6,732 nt of DNA from Nitrospirota bacterium. Lineage in GTDB: Bacteria > Nitrospirota_A > Leptospirillia > Leptospirillales > Leptospirillaceae. The stretch lies in the NCBI GenBank assembly GCA_023480765.1, contig JAMCWZ010000089.1, positions 1-6,732 on the forward strand, read 5' to 3'. The notes beneath the pieces were generated by a model, which saw only the letters and a program-made list of their open reading frames with translations, was not told where the DNA came from and searched no databases. Made by a program: the position numbers and the translations under genes. The number at the start of each line of letters is the position of its first letter. The stretch's first letter is position 1. Below, in pieces: positions 6,421-6,732 of this stretch.

Positions 6421-6732
6421 TCCAGTTTGAGGGGGTGTCCCTGGGGTATGGCGACCGGGTCGTTGTCAGTGACATCAACATGGAAGTTCCGGATGGAAAG
6501 ACGATGGTCATTCTGGGAGACAGCGGATCCGGAAAGTCGACCCTTCTGAAAGGCATCCTCGGAATTCTCCAGCCTTTTTCAGGAAGGATCCTGGTGGATG
6601 GCGAGGACGTGGGACAACTGGATGAAAAAGAGCTGCTGCGTTATCGTCAGCGCATTGGAATGGTCTTCCAGGAAGGAGCCCTCTTCGACTCTCTGACGGT
6701 GGGAGAAAACGTCGGGTTCTGGCTCTGGGAAC
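6417..6732 (+). CDS. mlaF: 5' part of mlaF (ABC transporter ATPase), cut by window end
   Basis: N-terminal 105 residues of the same ATPase whose C-terminal part lies on the minus strand. It begins MIQFEGVSLGYGDR, has Walker A (GDSGSGKST, residues 34-42) and the Q-loop (GMVFQEGALF, Q85), and runs off the window inside ENVGFWLWE. ATG at 6417-6419 overlaps the mlaE stop by four bases, indicating translational coupling. Residues 60-105 duplicate the start of the minus-strand fragment apart from D63/N. Whether this copy continues to a full gene to the right, or the sequence simply ends here, cannot be seen. Confidence 0.88.
   Translation, partial: MIQFEGVSLGYGDRVVVSDINMEVPDGKTMVILGDSGSGKSTLLKGILGILQPFSGRILVDGEDVGQLDEKELLRYRQRIGMVFQEGALFDSLTVGENVGFWLWE
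6593..6732. repeat. right arm of the 140-bp inverted repeat
   Basis: Inverted partner of 5634-5773 with one mismatch in 140 bases (6606 versus 5760). It extends exactly to the last base of the window, so the real repeat may be longer. The unique loop between the arms is 819 bp (5774-6592) and contains the mlaE fragment and the first 58 codons of mlaF. Confidence 0.95.

Noticed and set aside
5634..6732. Insertion sequence or transposon bounded by the inverted repeats
   Set aside because: The arms are mlaF coding sequence, the interior is mlaE and mlaF, and there is no transposase or target-site duplication.
1..6732. CRISPR array, tRNA or rRNA genes
   Set aside because: No regularly spaced short direct repeats and no tRNA- or rRNA-like segments were seen on reading either strand.

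Overview
This window comes from a Gram-negative bacterium: it encodes an outer-membrane beta-barrel candidate and parts of an Mla/Ttg2-type phospholipid ABC transporter. It is GC-rich, with dense, overlapping genes. The style is compatible with a Nitrospirota (Leptospirillum-like) chemolithotroph, but that is an impression rather than a demonstrated assignment.

Layout. (1) Positions 3-2075 (+) hold the 3' part of a large signalling gene. Its product is PAS, then an active-looking GGDEF domain with an I-site, then a badly degenerated EAL domain, then a C-terminal CZB-type zinc-sensor module. (2) Positions 2194-2874 (+) encode a small secreted beta-barrel candidate with a strong ribosome binding site. 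(3) A 150-bp convergent intergenic region (2875-3024) carries terminator-like hairpins. (4) On the minus strand, read from right to left, lie the 3' part of mlaF (5773-5227), an mlaD/MCE gene (5183-4206) and a membrane-anchored YkuE/YaeI/LpxG-like metallophosphoesterase (4209-3025). mlaD and the phosphoesterase overlap by four bases. (5) On the plus strand from about 5773 lies mlaE without its 5' end, followed with an ATGA overlap by the 5' part of mlaF, which runs off the window at 6732.

The main anomaly is the join at about 5773. The ancestral order is evidently mlaE-mlaF-mlaD-phosphoesterase on one strand, but here the operon is folded back on itself. mlaF is present as two overlapping pieces on opposite strands. 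The shared 140 bp (5634-5773 and 6593-6732) form a near-perfect inverted repeat with one mismatch, flanking an 819-bp unique loop. Joining the two mlaF pieces gives one in-frame ATPase of about 240 residues with every expected motif, so both pieces derive from one gene. About 45 N-terminal codons of mlaE are absent. A fold-back chimera (amplification, library or assembly) is the simplest explanation. A true inverted duplication or inversion in the genome is the biological alternative.

Functionally, the transporter genes would form an inner-membrane MlaE-MlaF core with MlaD as the periplasmic lipid-shuttling MCE ring. The co-transcribed phosphoesterase suggests a link to envelope lipid or lipid A metabolism. 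The cyclic-di-GMP gene and the barrel gene are a separate, oppositely oriented block.
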